This document shows, piece by piece, positions 1-9,326 of a DNA stretch of 64,000 bases. The first letter of the stretch is position 1. Each line of letters begins with the position of its first letter. The stretch is from contig NZ_JAAGOX010000003.1 in assembly GCF_010500245.1 (NCBI RefSeq), forward strand, positions 95,853 through 159,852. The letters are read 5' to 3'. The stretch is from Ruegeria sp. PrR005. GTDB lineage: Bacteria > Pseudomonadota > Alphaproteobacteria > Rhodobacterales > Rhodobacteraceae. Position numbers and translations under genes: made by a program. A model generated the notes under the pieces. It had not been told where the DNA came from. It made no database searches and was given only the letters and a program-made list of their open reading frames with translations.

Positions 1-319
1 TTTCTATATCCCGCACCGCAAGCGGGCGCGGGGTGTCGGCGGGATTTTCATGGATGATCTCTGCACCCATGACTGGCAGGCGGACTTCGCGCTGACGCAG
101 GATATCGGGCGGGCGTTCCTGCCCGCCTATCTGCCTCTGGTGGAGCGCCGCCGGGTGCAGCCGTTCGACGCGACCGAGAAAGAGGCGCAACTGGTGCATC
201 GCGGGCTCTATGCCGAATACAACCTGGTCTATGACCGGGGCACCAAATTCGGACTGGAGACAGGCCACGATGCCAATGCCGTGTTGATGAGCCTGCCGCC
301 GCTGGCGAAATGGATCTGA
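1..319 (+). CDS. hemF: Oxygen-dependent coproporphyrinogen III oxidase, C-terminal part
   Basis: The reading frame is open from base 2 at the window edge, so the start lies outside. About 105 residues remain. They hold the HemF end signature: RGVGGIFMDDL, then YNLVYDRGTKFGL and LMSLPPLAKW just before the stop. The enzyme oxidatively decarboxylates coproporphyrinogen III to protoporphyrinogen IX in the cytoplasm with O2. hemC and hemE, earlier steps of the same pathway, lie a few kb downstream, which fits. Truncation is due only to the window boundary. Confidence 0.93.
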   Translation, partial: FYIPHRKRARGVGGIFMDDLCTHDWQADFALTQDIGRAFLPAYLPLVERRRVQPFDATEKEAQLVHRGLYAEYNLVYDRGTKFGLETGHDANAVLMSLPPLAKWI

Positions 320-338
320 TCGAGAGCGATCACGGAAA

Positions 339-383
339 GGGGGCGCCTCCCCCGGAGTATTTTCAGCGAAATGAAGGGGCGGG
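339..383. repeat. Intergenic repeat copy 1 between convergent genes
   Basis: A GC-rich hairpin (GGGGG, 5-base loop, CCCCC at 339-353) runs into CGGAGTATTTT and then GCGAAATGAAGGGGCGGG. Nearly the same 34-bp block recurs at 7201-7234, again just after the stop of a plus-strand gene that faces a minus-strand gene. It probably serves as a bidirectional transcription end for hemF and the gene at 399-818. That role is inferred from position and hairpin. Confidence 0.6.
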
Positions 384-398
384 ACGGTTTCCGGGAGG

Positions 399-818
399 TC
401 AGGGCCGGAGCCAGAAATCCTCCTCGAGCCGGTCGTAGCAGTAGTTCTGCGCCATCGAGGCGGTCATATTGTCGCCGACGACCTTGACGCTGACCGAATA
501 GCCCGGCGTAGTGTTGACCCCCGGCGGCGGTTGCAGCGCGTAATGCACGCCCTTGCGGCCCTTGACCGTGACTGCGGGGCCCACCGGGCGGACCAGGTAG
601 ATCCGCTGTGTGGCGCTGGTGCGCAACACGCGGATGGCATAGTCGCCCGCGCCGCACCAGAAATCCTTGGGCGCCGAGCCGTTGCGGTTGACAACCTCGA
701 TCACGCCCTTGCTGACGGGATAGACCTCGAACCGGTTGAAGGCCTGAAAGGCGAGCGCCATGCCGGGGGCCAAAAGGCCCACGCCCAGCAGCGCCAGTAC
801 CGTCTTGCGCCGTGTCAT
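399..818 (-). CDS. Small exported protein of unknown function
   Basis: This 139-residue protein starts with MTRRK followed by a hydrophobic stretch and an ALA cleavage-like site near residue 23, so it is probably secreted to the periplasm. The rest is a small, beta-rich-looking domain with two cysteines (in DFWCGAG and NYCYDR) that could form a disulfide. ATG at 818 is preferred over an upstream alternative because AGGAG lies 8 bases ahead of it. I do not recognise the family. It converges on hemF and has no operon partner. Confidence 0.65.
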   Translation of the reverse strand: MTRRKTVLALLGVGLLAPGMALAFQAFNRFEVYPVSKGVIEVVNRNGSAPKDFWCGAGDYAIRVLRTSATQRIYLVRPVGPAVTVKGRKGVHYALQPPPGVNTTPGYSVSVKVVGDNMTASMAQNYCYDRLEEDFWLRP

Positions 819-962
819 CCAAATCTCCTGCACAAAAATGCTTTGCGGTTCACAGGATAGCGGAAATCACGCGCGGCGCCAGTGCAACGAGAGGACGACG
901 CCGTTTGACCCATTCAGGGAACGCGGGCAAACTGCCGGGAGTGTGTTTGGGAGGTACCAGCG

Positions 963-2189
963 ATGCGTTGGAGTGTTTTATTTGCGTTCAGTCTGATGCC
1001 AGCCATGGCAGCAGCACAGGGCGCGCCCGCGAGCTACGAGGCGGTTTCGGGCGATAACTACACGGGCAAGGAGCTGTTCTTTGCCTATGACGGGGCCTAC
1101 GCCCGGTTTCGCGCCCGACGGCAAGACGAGACGCTGGCGGCCGCGTTTTGCCTGGACGACTGTGAGCGGGACATTATCGACACTCCCGAACAGGGGCCTT
1201 TTGTCCGCGCGGAACTGATCGAAGACGAGGCGGCCAGTTGGATAACGCTGCGCTTTTCGGATTTCTGGCTGGGTGAGAGCAGCCGTCTTATCATCTCGGG
1301 CGAGGAGGGGTCTTTCCAGGAGTTCACCCAGCAGAAACTGGAGGCATGGGAGGGCGAGACCGCCGCGTTCAACGGCGGGCGGCTGTTGCTGGAGCTGGTC
1401 GTCGCCGCAGGCGAGAATCCCCTCCCCTCCTACACAATCGACGAGATCGCGTTCGGACGCCCGCCGGTGGCCAGCCCCCGCGAACCCGGCGCGTTGATCG
1501 AGGAAAGTGCCGACCAGCCACAGAATGTCTGTGGCGACGACCATCGGGTATCTTCTTCTGACGATCGTGTCGCGCGGATCTGGAAAGGTGGTTGCACCGC
1601 ATGGCCGCTGGCGAACGGCGCGTTTGTGACTGCGGGACACTGTCCGAAAGCGGGAGGCATGGGGGTACTCGAGTTTCGGGTTCCGATATCGGGGCCTGAC
1701 GGCAGTGCAAGACATCCCGACCAGGCGTTTCAGTACAAGATCCAATCGGGCAGCATCGTCTATGAAAGTTCCGGCGTCGGGAAGGATTGGGCTGTGTTCA
1801 GCATTCTTCCCAATGATCGTGGAGAGACGCCGAAAGACCTGTTTGGTTACTTCGACGTCCACCGCGATTATGCGGATGGTGAGTTGATTGTGCGCGGCTA
1901 TGGCAAGGACGACGACCCGCTCGGGTCTGAAACCAGCGGCTTCAATGAGCAAAGCCAGACCCAGCAGGAGCATGGAGCGGCTTATGTGGTCAAACAGAAG
2001 GGCGTCGTCATCGAACACGAGGCTGACACTGAAAGAGGAAGTTCCGGCTCACCCCTGCTGAATCTGGATGGCGTGGCCTTCGGTATTCATACCCATGGCA
2101 AGTGCGAGAGCGACGTGAATGAGAACAAGGGCACGGGGTTCATGAACGACGATTTCTGGGCGGCGATCCAGCAGTTCGGGCCGCTATAG
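963..2189 (+). CDS. Secreted trypsin-like serine protease
   Basis: A 408-residue protein with a clear signal peptide (cleavage near residue 19, after AAAQ). The first 185 residues form an unrecognised N-terminal domain with a CLDDC pair. The second half is a chymotrypsin-fold (S1/S1B) protease: His226 in VTAGHC, Asp275 in GKDWAVF and Ser361 in GSSGSP are the expected catalytic triad. GSSGSP replaces the more usual GDSGSP. It likely acts in the periplasm or outside the cell. The substrate is unknown. It converges on the desaturase gene with a 7-bp gap. Confidence 0.85.
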   Translation: MRWSVLFAFSLMPAMAAAQGAPASYEAVSGDNYTGKELFFAYDGAYARFRARRQDETLAAAFCLDDCERDIIDTPEQGPFVRAELIEDEAASWITLRFSDFWLGESSRLIISGEEGSFQEFTQQKLEAWEGETAAFNGGRLLLELVVAAGENPLPSYTIDEIAFGRPPVASPREPGALIEESADQPQNVCGDDHRVSSSDDRVARIWKGGCTAWPLANGAFVTAGHCPKAGGMGVLEFRVPISGPDGSARHPDQAFQYKIQSGSIVYESSGVGKDWAVFSILPNDRGETPKDLFGYFDVHRDYADGELIVRGYGKDDDPLGSETSGFNEQSQTQQEHGAAYVVKQKGVVIEHEADTERGSSGSPLLNLDGVAFGIHTHGKCESDVNENKGTGFMNDDFWAAIQQFGPL

Positions 2190-2196
2190 GGCGCGC

Positions 2197-3141
2197 TCAG
2201 ACGCTGCGCCAGCCGGCCTCGCGCAGGGCGGCGCCATAGCTGGGGGCGGTTTTCATCCGGCCACCCAACCCCTTGTCGAGCAGCAGCGCGTGCATCCGGG
2301 GGAGGTTGTAGCAGGGCACATGCATGATCATGTGATGTTCAAGGTGGTAGTTCACCCAGTAAGGTGCCACCAGCAGGCGGGCGATTGGCCCGGCAAGGGT
2401 GGTGCGGACGTTTCGGAACGGGTCCTCGGATTGTTCGGTGGCGCCATGTTCGGCGATATTGCGGACGCGCAGGACGAACTGGAACCAGGTGAGATAGGGC
2501 AACACCCAGAAGGCAAGCCCCCACCACCAGTCGCCGACAAGGCTGATCAAGAGCGCAATGCCGAGGAAGACCGGCAGCGATTTCCACAGCTGCGGCGCCT
2601 TGAAGCTTTGCGCGAAATCGGACGCGGCGGCCTTGATCGCCTCGTCATCGCCAGCAAGGCGGAAGGACATAAGGATCTGGCCGGTCAGCTGCTTGATCCC
2701 GGTGCGCCCGGTCAGGTCGCGGGCGAACTTGCGCCGCATAGAGGCATGCGAGGTGGGGAATTTCGACGACAGGACAAGGTCGGGGTCCTTGTCGGTCTGG
2801 GTAAAGCGATGGTGGGTCAGGTGATAATGGCGATAGGCGGCCAGTTCCGCCAGGATCGGACGGCCACAGAGCCATTCGCCCACCAGATCGTTGAGCCGCC
2901 GGTTGCGGAACAGCGCGTTATGCGCCGCCTCGTGCATCAGGATGGCAAGGCCCAGCTGGCGCGAGCCGATCACGATCACCGCCAGGACAAAGGTCAGCGG
3001 ATTGGGCCAGAGCCCGAAGAGCGCCACCGCCAACGCGATGGTGCCCCAGCAATGCGCAACCAGCCAGACACCCATCAGGTCCGACCGTTCCGCCAGGGGG
3101 CGAATTTCCTCGGTGCTGAGATAGGCCTTGCCCGGTGTCAT
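2197..3141 (-). CDS. Membrane fatty acid desaturase family protein
   Basis: A 314-residue integral membrane protein with the three histidine boxes of the membrane desaturase/hydroxylase family: HEAAHNAL, HLTHHRF and HLEHHMIMHVP, which bind a di-iron centre. Hydrophobic pairs lie between them. The family introduces double bonds or hydroxyls into acyl chains or carotenoid-type lipids using O2. The exact substrate cannot be read from the sequence. Related roseobacter proteins are usually annotated only as fatty acid desaturase. It stands alone on the minus strand. Confidence 0.85.
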   Translation of the reverse strand: MTPGKAYLSTEEIRPLAERSDLMGVWLVAHCWGTIALAVALFGLWPNPLTFVLAVIVIGSRQLGLAILMHEAAHNALFRNRRLNDLVGEWLCGRPILAELAAYRHYHLTHHRFTQTDKDPDLVLSSKFPTSHASMRRKFARDLTGRTGIKQLTGQILMSFRLAGDDEAIKAAASDFAQSFKAPQLWKSLPVFLGIALLISLVGDWWWGLAFWVLPYLTWFQFVLRVRNIAEHGATEQSEDPFRNVRTTLAGPIARLLVAPYWVNYHLEHHMIMHVPCYNLPRMHALLLDKGLGGRMKTAPSYGAALREAGWRSV

Positions 3142-3205
3142 GTTGCGTCCTCCCTGACAGACAGGGTCTCAGGTCGGGGACGGGCCTGTCAAACAGAGCG
3201 CCACG

Positions 3206-4978
3206 TCATTGCGCTGGCAGGCCGAGATCGATCAGGATCTGGAGATTGGCTTCGTCGGCCGCAACCCAGCGCGCCCAGATCGGAAAGCGGAAGGCGTGGC
3301 GCCAGAATTCAGCCGTCAGGGCCGGGTATCTTTCGCGTGCTTGAGCAAGGTAATGCGCGGCCTTGTCCCGGTTGCCAAGCTTGGCGTGTTTCAGCGCGGT
3401 GGCCATAAAGACGAAGTAGTCCGCATTGGGAAACCGGCAGGCGGTTTCATAGGCGGCCAGCGCCTCGGGATCGGCGGCGTCGGTGTTGCGAAAGGTGAAG
3501 GCATTGCCAAGCTGGAACCAAAAGCCCCAGGCCATCGGGTCCTTTGGGTTCAGGCGCAGTGCGGTGCGGGCGGCCCGTTCCAGCCGGTCGCAATCGAGCC
3601 TTTGCATGAACAGGCAGGCGTGGCAGCGACCGAAATGCAGCACCGCGTTGTTAGGATTGAGCGCCTCGGCCTTGTCCAGCGCGTCGGCGGCATCCTGTTC
3701 CCGCCCGGTTATGGCCAGCAGGACACCCAGCGCGACATAACCGATTTCAAGGCGATCGTCGCGCTCGATGGCTTGCGCAGCATGGTCTAGCCCAGTCGAG
3801 ATTTCGGCGGCCGGGTCGCGCGACCGCCCGGTTATGACCTTCACCCAGGCGAGGCGCGCCAACAGCGCGTGCGGCAGGGCGAAATCCGGATCGGCGGCAA
3901 TGGCGCGGGTGTAGAAGGCATGTGCCTGCGAATAACCCTCGTCGGTGTAGCGGGTGAATTCGGAATAACCCTTTTGGCACATCTCCCAGGCAGTCAGGCT
4001 GTCGGTGGGTTTGCGGCGGGCAAGGTTGCGTTCGTGCGCGCCCAGTTCCGGCTCCACCCCGGACACGATGGCGGCGGTCAGCTCGTCTTGCAGATCGAAC
4101 AGGTCGGCCATGGTCCGGTCCCAGCGTTCGGCCCAGACATGGGCACCGGTGCGGGCGTCGATCAGCTGCGCGGTGGCGCGCAGCCGGTCGCCCGCGCGGC
4201 GGACGGAACCCTCGACCACATAACGCACGCCCAGTTCCTCAGCGATCTGGCGCACGTCCTTGTGGCTGCCCTTGAAGGCAAAGGCCGAGTTTCGGGCGAT
4301 CACGGTCAGGGTGCGGAAGCGGCTGAGTTCGGTGGTCACGTCCTCGACGATGCCGTCGGCCAGGAAATCCTGTTCCGGGTCGGCTGACATGTTGTCAAAG
4401 GGCAGGATGACCACGGCGGGCAGTTCGGTGCGCATCAATGGGGTGCCCGTGGCGCAGGCGATGCCTTCTGCGCCTACACGCCAGACCTCGACAGGGTCGG
4501 GGATGTTCTTCACCGGCTGCGGTCCCAGCGCGATCAGCTCGGCGGCGACCTTGCCGCGCACCTGGTCATGGACACTGCGGGAGATGCAGATGCCGCCGGG
4601 AGTGGCCAGGCTTTCCAGCCGGGCGGCGATGTTGACCGCGTCGCCGAGGATATCGTCGCCATCGCTGATCACGTCGCCCAGGTGGATACCGACCCGGAAC
4701 AACATCCGAGTGTCGGGGTCGGTTTCGGCCTGGTCGCGCGCCACCCGTTGCAGGATGGCGACGGCCGACCGCAGGGCGGCGACGGGCGAGGCGAACTCGG
4801 CCAGCATGCCGTCGCCCATGGTCTTGATCAGCCGCCCGCCCTCGCGGGACAGGTCGGGCTGGACGATGTCGACGAAGAGGTGGCGCAGGCGGGTGACCGT
4901 GCCCTCCTCATCCACAGCCATCAGGCGCGAATAGCCCGACAAGTCGGCGGCGAGGATGGTTGTCAGGCGGCGGTCCAT
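3206..4978 (-). CDS. Class III adenylate/guanylate cyclase with TPR C-terminus
   Basis: A 590-residue cytoplasmic protein. Residues 5-170 are a class III cyclase catalytic domain (ILAADLSGYSRLM, KTMGDGMLAEF, GIHLGDV, DAVNIAARLE). Residues 185-310 resemble the TolB/FlgO-like segment found in this protein type (VVILPFDNMSADPEQDFLADG). The rest is a run of tetratricopeptide-like helices. This architecture, with no membrane segment, is widespread and multi-copy in alphaproteobacteria. It should make cAMP from ATP. The activating signal is unknown. Confidence 0.87.
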   Translation of the reverse strand: MDRRLTTILAADLSGYSRLMAVDEEGTVTRLRHLFVDIVQPDLSREGGRLIKTMGDGMLAEFASPVAALRSAVAILQRVARDQAETDPDTRMLFRVGIHLGDVISDGDDILGDAVNIAARLESLATPGGICISRSVHDQVRGKVAAELIALGPQPVKNIPDPVEVWRVGAEGIACATGTPLMRTELPAVVILPFDNMSADPEQDFLADGIVEDVTTELSRFRTLTVIARNSAFAFKGSHKDVRQIAEELGVRYVVEGSVRRAGDRLRATAQLIDARTGAHVWAERWDRTMADLFDLQDELTAAIVSGVEPELGAHERNLARRKPTDSLTAWEMCQKGYSEFTRYTDEGYSQAHAFYTRAIAADPDFALPHALLARLAWVKVITGRSRDPAAEISTGLDHAAQAIERDDRLEIGYVALGVLLAITGREQDAADALDKAEALNPNNAVLHFGRCHACLFMQRLDCDRLERAARTALRLNPKDPMAWGFWFQLGNAFTFRNTDAADPEALAAYETACRFPNADYFVFMATALKHAKLGNRDKAAHYLAQARERYPALTAEFWRHAFRFPIWARWVAADEANLQILIDLGLPAQ

Positions 4979-5067
4979 GCAAAATCTCCGGGCGGGCGCA
5001 GCAATGCGCCCCGCCTACTATGCCCGTGGAACCGGCGATGACAAAGCGGCAAAGGCCGCGCGGGTGG

Positions 5068-6027
5068 TCAGCCGCGCCAGGCGAAGAAGCCCGGTCCCGC
5101 CTGGGTCAGCAGGTCGTGCGCCATCTCAGTGCCCAGTGCCGGGCCGTCGGTCACGTCGCCGCTGCGGTCGAGCGCGATCGCCTCGGACCCGTCGGGGCGC
5201 AGCACCTCGCCGCGCAGGCGCAGGGTGGTGCCGTCCAGCTCGGCCAGACCGGCGATTGGGGTTTCGCAGGATCCGTCGAGCGCGGCCAGCAGCGCGCGCT
5301 CGGCGGCCAGCCGTTGACCTGTCTCGCCATGGTGGATGGCGGCCAGCATGTTGGCAGCGCGGGTATCATCGGCGCGTCGCTCGATCCCGATGGCCCCCTG
5401 CGCGATGGCGGGCAGCATGTCGTCAGGCGAGATTGCGGTGGCGGGCACCTCGGCCATGTTCAGTCGCCGGATACCGGCCATGGCAAGGAAGGTGCATTCG
5501 GCCACGCCCTCGGACAGTTTGCGCAGGCGGGTCTGCACATTGCCGCGGAACTCGACCACCTTGAGGTCGGGACGGCGATTGAGCAGCTGCGCCTTGCGGC
5601 GCAGCGACGAGGTACCGACCACGGCCCCCAGCGGCAGGTCGCGGATCGCCGAATGGTTGGGCGAGATGAAGGCGTCGCGCACATCCTCGCGCGGCAGGAA
5701 GGTATCGAGCACCAGACCGGCGGGCTGTTCCACCGGCATATCCTTGGTCGAATGCACCGCGATGTCGATATCGCCGCGCAACATCGCCTCTTCGATTTCC
5801 TTGGTAAAGAGGCCCTTGTTGCCGATCTCTTTCAGCGGGCGGTCGGCTTCGATCATCGCGCGATTATCGCCGGTGGTCGAGATCACCACGATATCGAACG
5901 CGTCCTCGGGCAGGTCGAAGGCGGCGCCAAGGCGGCGGCGGGTCTCATACGCCTGCGCCAGCGCCAAAGGCGAGCCACGGGTGCCGATCTTCAGCGGCGA
6001 TGCGGGAGAGGGAAGTACGATTTTCAT
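5068..6027 (-). CDS. hemC: Hydroxymethylbilane synthase (porphobilinogen deaminase)
   Basis: A 319-residue enzyme that joins four porphobilinogens into hydroxymethylbilane. KIGTRGSPLALAQ opens the protein. HSTKDMP carries the catalytic Asp96, GTSSLRRKAQL and FRGNVQTRL bind the acidic side chains, and Cys254 in GSCETP carries the dipyrromethane cofactor. ATG at 6027 is chosen because the conserved N-terminus follows directly; a longer frame upstream has no family match. It is divergent from hemE with about 105 bp between starts. Confidence 0.96.
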   Translation of the reverse strand: MKIVLPSPASPLKIGTRGSPLALAQAYETRRRLGAAFDLPEDAFDIVVISTTGDNRAMIEADRPLKEIGNKGLFTKEIEEAMLRGDIDIAVHSTKDMPVEQPAGLVLDTFLPREDVRDAFISPNHSAIRDLPLGAVVGTSSLRRKAQLLNRRPDLKVVEFRGNVQTRLRKLSEGVAECTFLAMAGIRRLNMAEVPATAISPDDMLPAIAQGAIGIERRADDTRAANMLAAIHHGETGQRLAAERALLAALDGSCETPIAGLAELDGTTLRLRGEVLRPDGSEAIALDRSGDVTDGPALGTEMAHDLLTQAGPGFFAWRG

Positions 6028-6133
6028 GGACGCCAGCTTTAGTCGCGTCACATTGCCCTGACAATGGGGGCTGCGCTTGACAAATTGCCGCCGAACGCAG
6101 ACCCGTGGCGCAAAGTGAAGGATGGGGGCGGAT

Positions 6134-7168
6134 ATGGCCGAGACAAAGAAACTGCTGCGGACGCTGGCGGGCGAGGTGCTGGACACCCCGCCGATCTGGA
6201 TGATGCGGCAGGCCGGACGATACCTGCCGGAGTATCGCGCCACCCGCGCACAGGCGGGCGATTTCCTGTCGCTTTGCTATAACCCCGAGCTGGCCGCCGA
6301 GGTGACGCTGCAACCGATCCGCCGCTATGGCTTCGACGCAGCGATCCTGTTTGCCGATATCCTGCTGGTGCCGCAGGCGCTGGGCGCCGATCTGTGGTTC
6401 GAGACGGGCGAGGGGCCGCGTCTGTCGACCATCGGGTCGCAGGCGGAATTCGACCGGCTGAAGCCGGTCGAGGCGATCCACGAGACGTTGGCACCAATCT
6501 ATGAAACAGTTCGTATCCTGACCCGCGAATTGCCGTCAGAGACGGCGCTGATCGGCTTTGCCGGGGCACCCTGGACCGTTGCGACCTATATGATCGCCGG
6601 GCGCGGCACACCGGATCAGGGCCCGGCGCATGCGCTGCGCGAGGGCAGTCCGGCGCTGTTCGATGCGCTGATAGCACGGCTGACAGCGGCCACCATCGAA
6701 TACCTGAACGCCCAGATCGAGGCAGGCGCCGAAGTGGTCAAGATATTCGACAGCTGGGCCGGGTCGCTGAAGGGTGAGGCGTTCACCAAGTATGCGCTGG
6801 AGCCTTGCCGCGAGATCACCCAGGCGCTGAAGGCGCGGCATCCCGGTATCCCGGTGATCGGATTTCCGCGCGAGGCGGGTGAGGGCTATGTCGGCTTTGC
6901 CAAGGCCACCGGCGTGGATTGCGTGGCGCTGGATAATTCGGTGACGCCGAACTGGGCGGCGGCGCATGTGCAAGTGGACGGCTGCGTGCAGGGCAACCTT
7001 GCCTCGTCGCATATGGTGACCGGCGGTCAGGCGCTGGTGGATGAGACGCGGCGCATTGTCGAGGCGTTTTCCAAGGGGCCGCATATCTTCAACCTGGGCC
7101 ATGGCATCACGCCGGATGCAGACCCGGAGAACGTGCAGCTGATGATCGACACGGTGCGCAAGGGTTGA
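6134..7168 (+). CDS. hemE: Uroporphyrinogen decarboxylase
   Basis: A 344-residue enzyme that decarboxylates uroporphyrinogen III to coproporphyrinogen III. Family marks are [17 protein letters not shown] near the N-terminus, [20 protein letters not shown] and the end motif [19 protein letters not shown] at 6134 is preferred because a GGGGGCGG stretch precedes it at good spacing. ATG at 6122 would add four residues. It shares the divergent promoter region with hemC, so three heme genes lie within 7 kb. Confidence 0.95.
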   Translation: MAETKKLLRTLAGEVLDTPPIWMMRQAGRYLPEYRATRAQAGDFLSLCYNPELAAEVTLQPIRRYGFDAAILFADILLVPQALGADLWFETGEGPRLSTIGSQAEFDRLKPVEAIHETLAPIYETVRILTRELPSETALIGFAGAPWTVATYMIAGRGTPDQGPAHALREGSPALFDALIARLTAATIEYLNAQIEAGAEVVKIFDSWAGSLKGEAFTKYALEPCREITQALKARHPGIPVIGFPREAGEGYVGFAKATGVDCVALDNSVTPNWAAAHVQVDGCVQGNLASSHMVTGGQALVDETRRIVEAFSKGPHIFNLGHGITPDADPENVQLMIDTVRKG

Positions 7169-7176
7169 GTGCAGGA

Positions 7177-7234
7177 GCGAGGGGCGCTGCCCCTCGCGCT
7201 CCCCGGAGTATTTTGGGCGAAATGAAGGGGCGGG
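7177..7234. repeat. Intergenic repeat copy 2 with strong hairpin, likely terminator
   Basis: Right after the hemE stop lies a perfect 9-bp stem (GCGAGGGGC, loop GCT, GCCCCTCGC; 7177-7197). It is followed by CCCCGGAGTATTTT and GCGAAATGAAGGGGCGGG (7201-7234), matching the copy at 349-383 except for two bases. It ends at the stop of the convergent CoA-transferase gene. It is probably a bidirectional terminator belonging to a dispersed repeat family. Confidence 0.65.
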
Positions 7235-8329
7235 TCAGGGAGTCCCAGGCTGGCCCAGTTCGGCCAGTATCTCGGCCGTGTGTTCACCGCGCGAGGGGCT
7301 GGGTCTTGGCTGCCAGTCTTGGTCTTTGAAACGGGGCGCGGGCGCGGCCTGAAGCGCGCCGTCGACCTCGGCCCAGGTGCGGCGGGCGGCATTCATCGGG
7401 TGGTGCTGCGCCTCGTGCGGGCTGAGCACCGGAGCGACACAGGCGTCGGTACCGAGGAAGAGGTTCGCCCAATGGTCGCGCGGCTGGGTCACGAAGAGCC
7501 CGGCGAGGCGAGCGGTGAGTGCGGGCCAGAGTTTCGGGTTGAACTGCTGCTGAAACTCAGCGTCGTCTGACAGGCCAAGGCGGTCGAGGAAGAGCGCGTA
7601 GAACTTGGGTTCCAGGCATTGCACGGTGACATGGCCGCCATCGGCGCAGGTATAGGTGCGGCTCCAATGCGGGCCGTCAAGCAGGCTGCGGCCGCGCGTC
7701 TTTGACAGGCTGCCGGTCTGGCCGAGGCTCATCAGCAGGTTCATCATATGGGCCGAGCCGTCATAGATCGCGGCATCGACCACGGTGCCCTGCCCGGTGG
7801 CGCGGGCGTTCAGCAGGCCGGCCAGCAGGCCGGTGACCAGATACATGGCGCCGCCGCCAATATCACCCACCAGCGTGGCGGGCGTCTGCGGCGCGTCGCC
7901 GGGGGCCGAGCCGTACCAGAGCGCGCCCGAGAGCGAGATATAGTTGAGGTCGTGCCCGGCGGCATGGGACAGCGGCCCGTCCTGGCCCCAGCCGGTCATC
8001 CGGCCATAGACCAGCGCCGGGTTCAGCGCATGGCAATCCTCGGGGCCAAGGCCCAGTTTCTCCATCACGCCGGGGCGGAAGCCTTCGATCAGGGCATCGG
8101 CGCTGGCGATCAGGGCGCGGGCGGTCGCAATGTCGGCCGCATCCTTGAGGTCGAGCGCGATGGAGCGTTTGCCGCGATCCAGAAGCGAGCGTTCCGGCAT
8201 GCCCGGTGTCACCGCGCCGCCCTTGCGGTGCACGGTGATCACATCAGCGCCCAGATCTGCCAGCAGCATGGCGGCAAAGGGTCCGGGGCCCAGCCCCTCG
8301 ATCTCGACGATGCGGATGCCGTTCAGCAT
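7235..8329 (-). CDS. Alpha-methylacyl-CoA racemase-like (CaiB/BaiF family)
   Basis: A 364-residue CoA-transferase family III protein. It looks more like alpha-methylacyl-CoA racemase than a transferase: His126 in AGHDLNYI, Asp156 in VGDIGGG and Glu240 fall at almost the same numbers as His126, Asp156 and Glu241 of the Mycobacterium enzyme, and GTDACVAPV is also typical. It would epimerise 2-methyl branched acyl-CoAs in the cytoplasm. A divergent crotonase gene 136 bp away supports a role in branched acyl-CoA breakdown. Confidence 0.84.
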   Translation of the reverse strand: MLNGIRIVEIEGLGPGPFAAMLLADLGADVITVHRKGGAVTPGMPERSLLDRGKRSIALDLKDAADIATARALIASADALIEGFRPGVMEKLGLGPEDCHALNPALVYGRMTGWGQDGPLSHAAGHDLNYISLSGALWYGSAPGDAPQTPATLVGDIGGGAMYLVTGLLAGLLNARATGQGTVVDAAIYDGSAHMMNLLMSLGQTGSLSKTRGRSLLDGPHWSRTYTCADGGHVTVQCLEPKFYALFLDRLGLSDDAEFQQQFNPKLWPALTARLAGLFVTQPRDHWANLFLGTDACVAPVLSPHEAQHHPMNAARRTWAEVDGALQAAPAPRFKDQDWQPRPSPSRGEHTAEILAELGQPGTP

Positions 8330-8465
8330 GATGCTCTCCTTTTCTTTGTGGCAGGTTCCCGGCCCCGCGCGCCGAAATCAAGCGCGGCAGTGCCGCATGA
8401 CGTGGCGTTGCGTTTTGTGCGCGCCGTTTTGCATGCTCTGCTGGGGTGCAATCAGGGAGAGAGAC

Positions 8466-9326
8466 ATGTCCGTTGTCGCATATGAAAAGGACGGGCGTAT
8501 TGCCCGGATCACACTGAACCGGCCCGAGGTGATGAACGCCATCAATGACGAGCTGCCGGGTGCGCTGGCCGCGGCGGTCGCGCGGGCCGATGCCGATCCC
8601 GGTGTGCATGTGATGGTGCTGTCCGGGGCGGGGCGTGCATTTTGCGCGGGCTATGACCTGACCTATTACGCCGAGGGCAACGGGGCGGGCGATGTGACCC
8701 AGCCGATGCCCTGGGACCCGATCAAGGATTACCGGTTCATGTGGGCCAATACCCAACATTTCATGTCGCTTTGGCGGGCGGTGAAACCGGTGCTGTGCAA
8801 GGTGCACGGCTTCGCGGTGGCGGGCGGGTCGGATATCGCGCTGTGCGCCGATATGACGATCATGGCCGAAGACGCGCAGATCGGGTACATGCCGACACGG
8901 GTCTGGGGTTGCCCTACCACCGCAATGTGGGTCTATCGGCTGGGCGCCGAGCGGGCCAAGCGGATACTGTTCACCGGCGACAAGATCACCGGGCGTCAGG
9001 CAGCGGATATGGGGCTGGTGCTGGAGGCGGTGCCGGCGGAGCATCTGGACGACCGGGTCGAGGAGCTGGCCGCGCGCATGGCCACCGTGCCGATCAACCA
9101 GCTGGCGATGCAGAAACTGGTGATCAACCAGGCGATCGAGCAGACCGGACTGATGCAGACGCAGCGGCTGGCGACGATTTTCGACGGCATCACCCGGCAC
9201 AGCCCCGAAGGCATCCATTTCAAGGAGCGCGCCGAGGCGGTGGGCTGGAAACAGGCGGTGGACGAGCGCGACCAGGGCACCTGGGATTGGACCGCGAACG
9301 AGGAAATCCCAAAGCGCAACCGCTAG
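8466..9326 (+). CDS. Enoyl-CoA hydratase/isomerase (crotonase) family protein
   Basis: A 286-residue crotonase-fold protein: ITLNRPEVMNAIN at the start, an oxyanion-hole segment AGAGRAFCAGYDL-type near residue 60, and KVHGFAVAGGSDIALCADM in the middle. It acts on an enoyl-CoA or related acyl-CoA. The chemistry is not fixed by the fold. ATG at 8466 follows a GGGAGAGAG ribosome site. It diverges from the racemase-like gene and ends 4 bp inside the convergent HxlR gene. Confidence 0.85.
   Translation: MSVVAYEKDGRIARITLNRPEVMNAINDELPGALAAAVARADADPGVHVMVLSGAGRAFCAGYDLTYYAEGNGAGDVTQPMPWDPIKDYRFMWANTQHFMSLWRAVKPVLCKVHGFAVAGGSDIALCADMTIMAEDAQIGYMPTRVWGCPTTAMWVYRLGAERAKRILFTGDKITGRQAADMGLVLEAVPAEHLDDRVEELAARMATVPINQLAMQKLVINQAIEQTGLMQTQRLATIFDGITRHSPEGIHFKERAEAVGWKQAVDERDQGTWDWTANEEIPKRNR

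Noticed and set aside
2290..3408. Plus-strand frame of 372 codons
   Set aside because: It runs against the desaturase gene and into the cyclase gene. It has no recognisable domain and no ribosome site.
6028..6133. Replication origin next to hemE, as in Caulobacter
   Set aside because: The gap between hemC and hemE is about 105 bp, GC-rich and without DnaA or CtrA boxes. The Caulobacter neighbours are absent.
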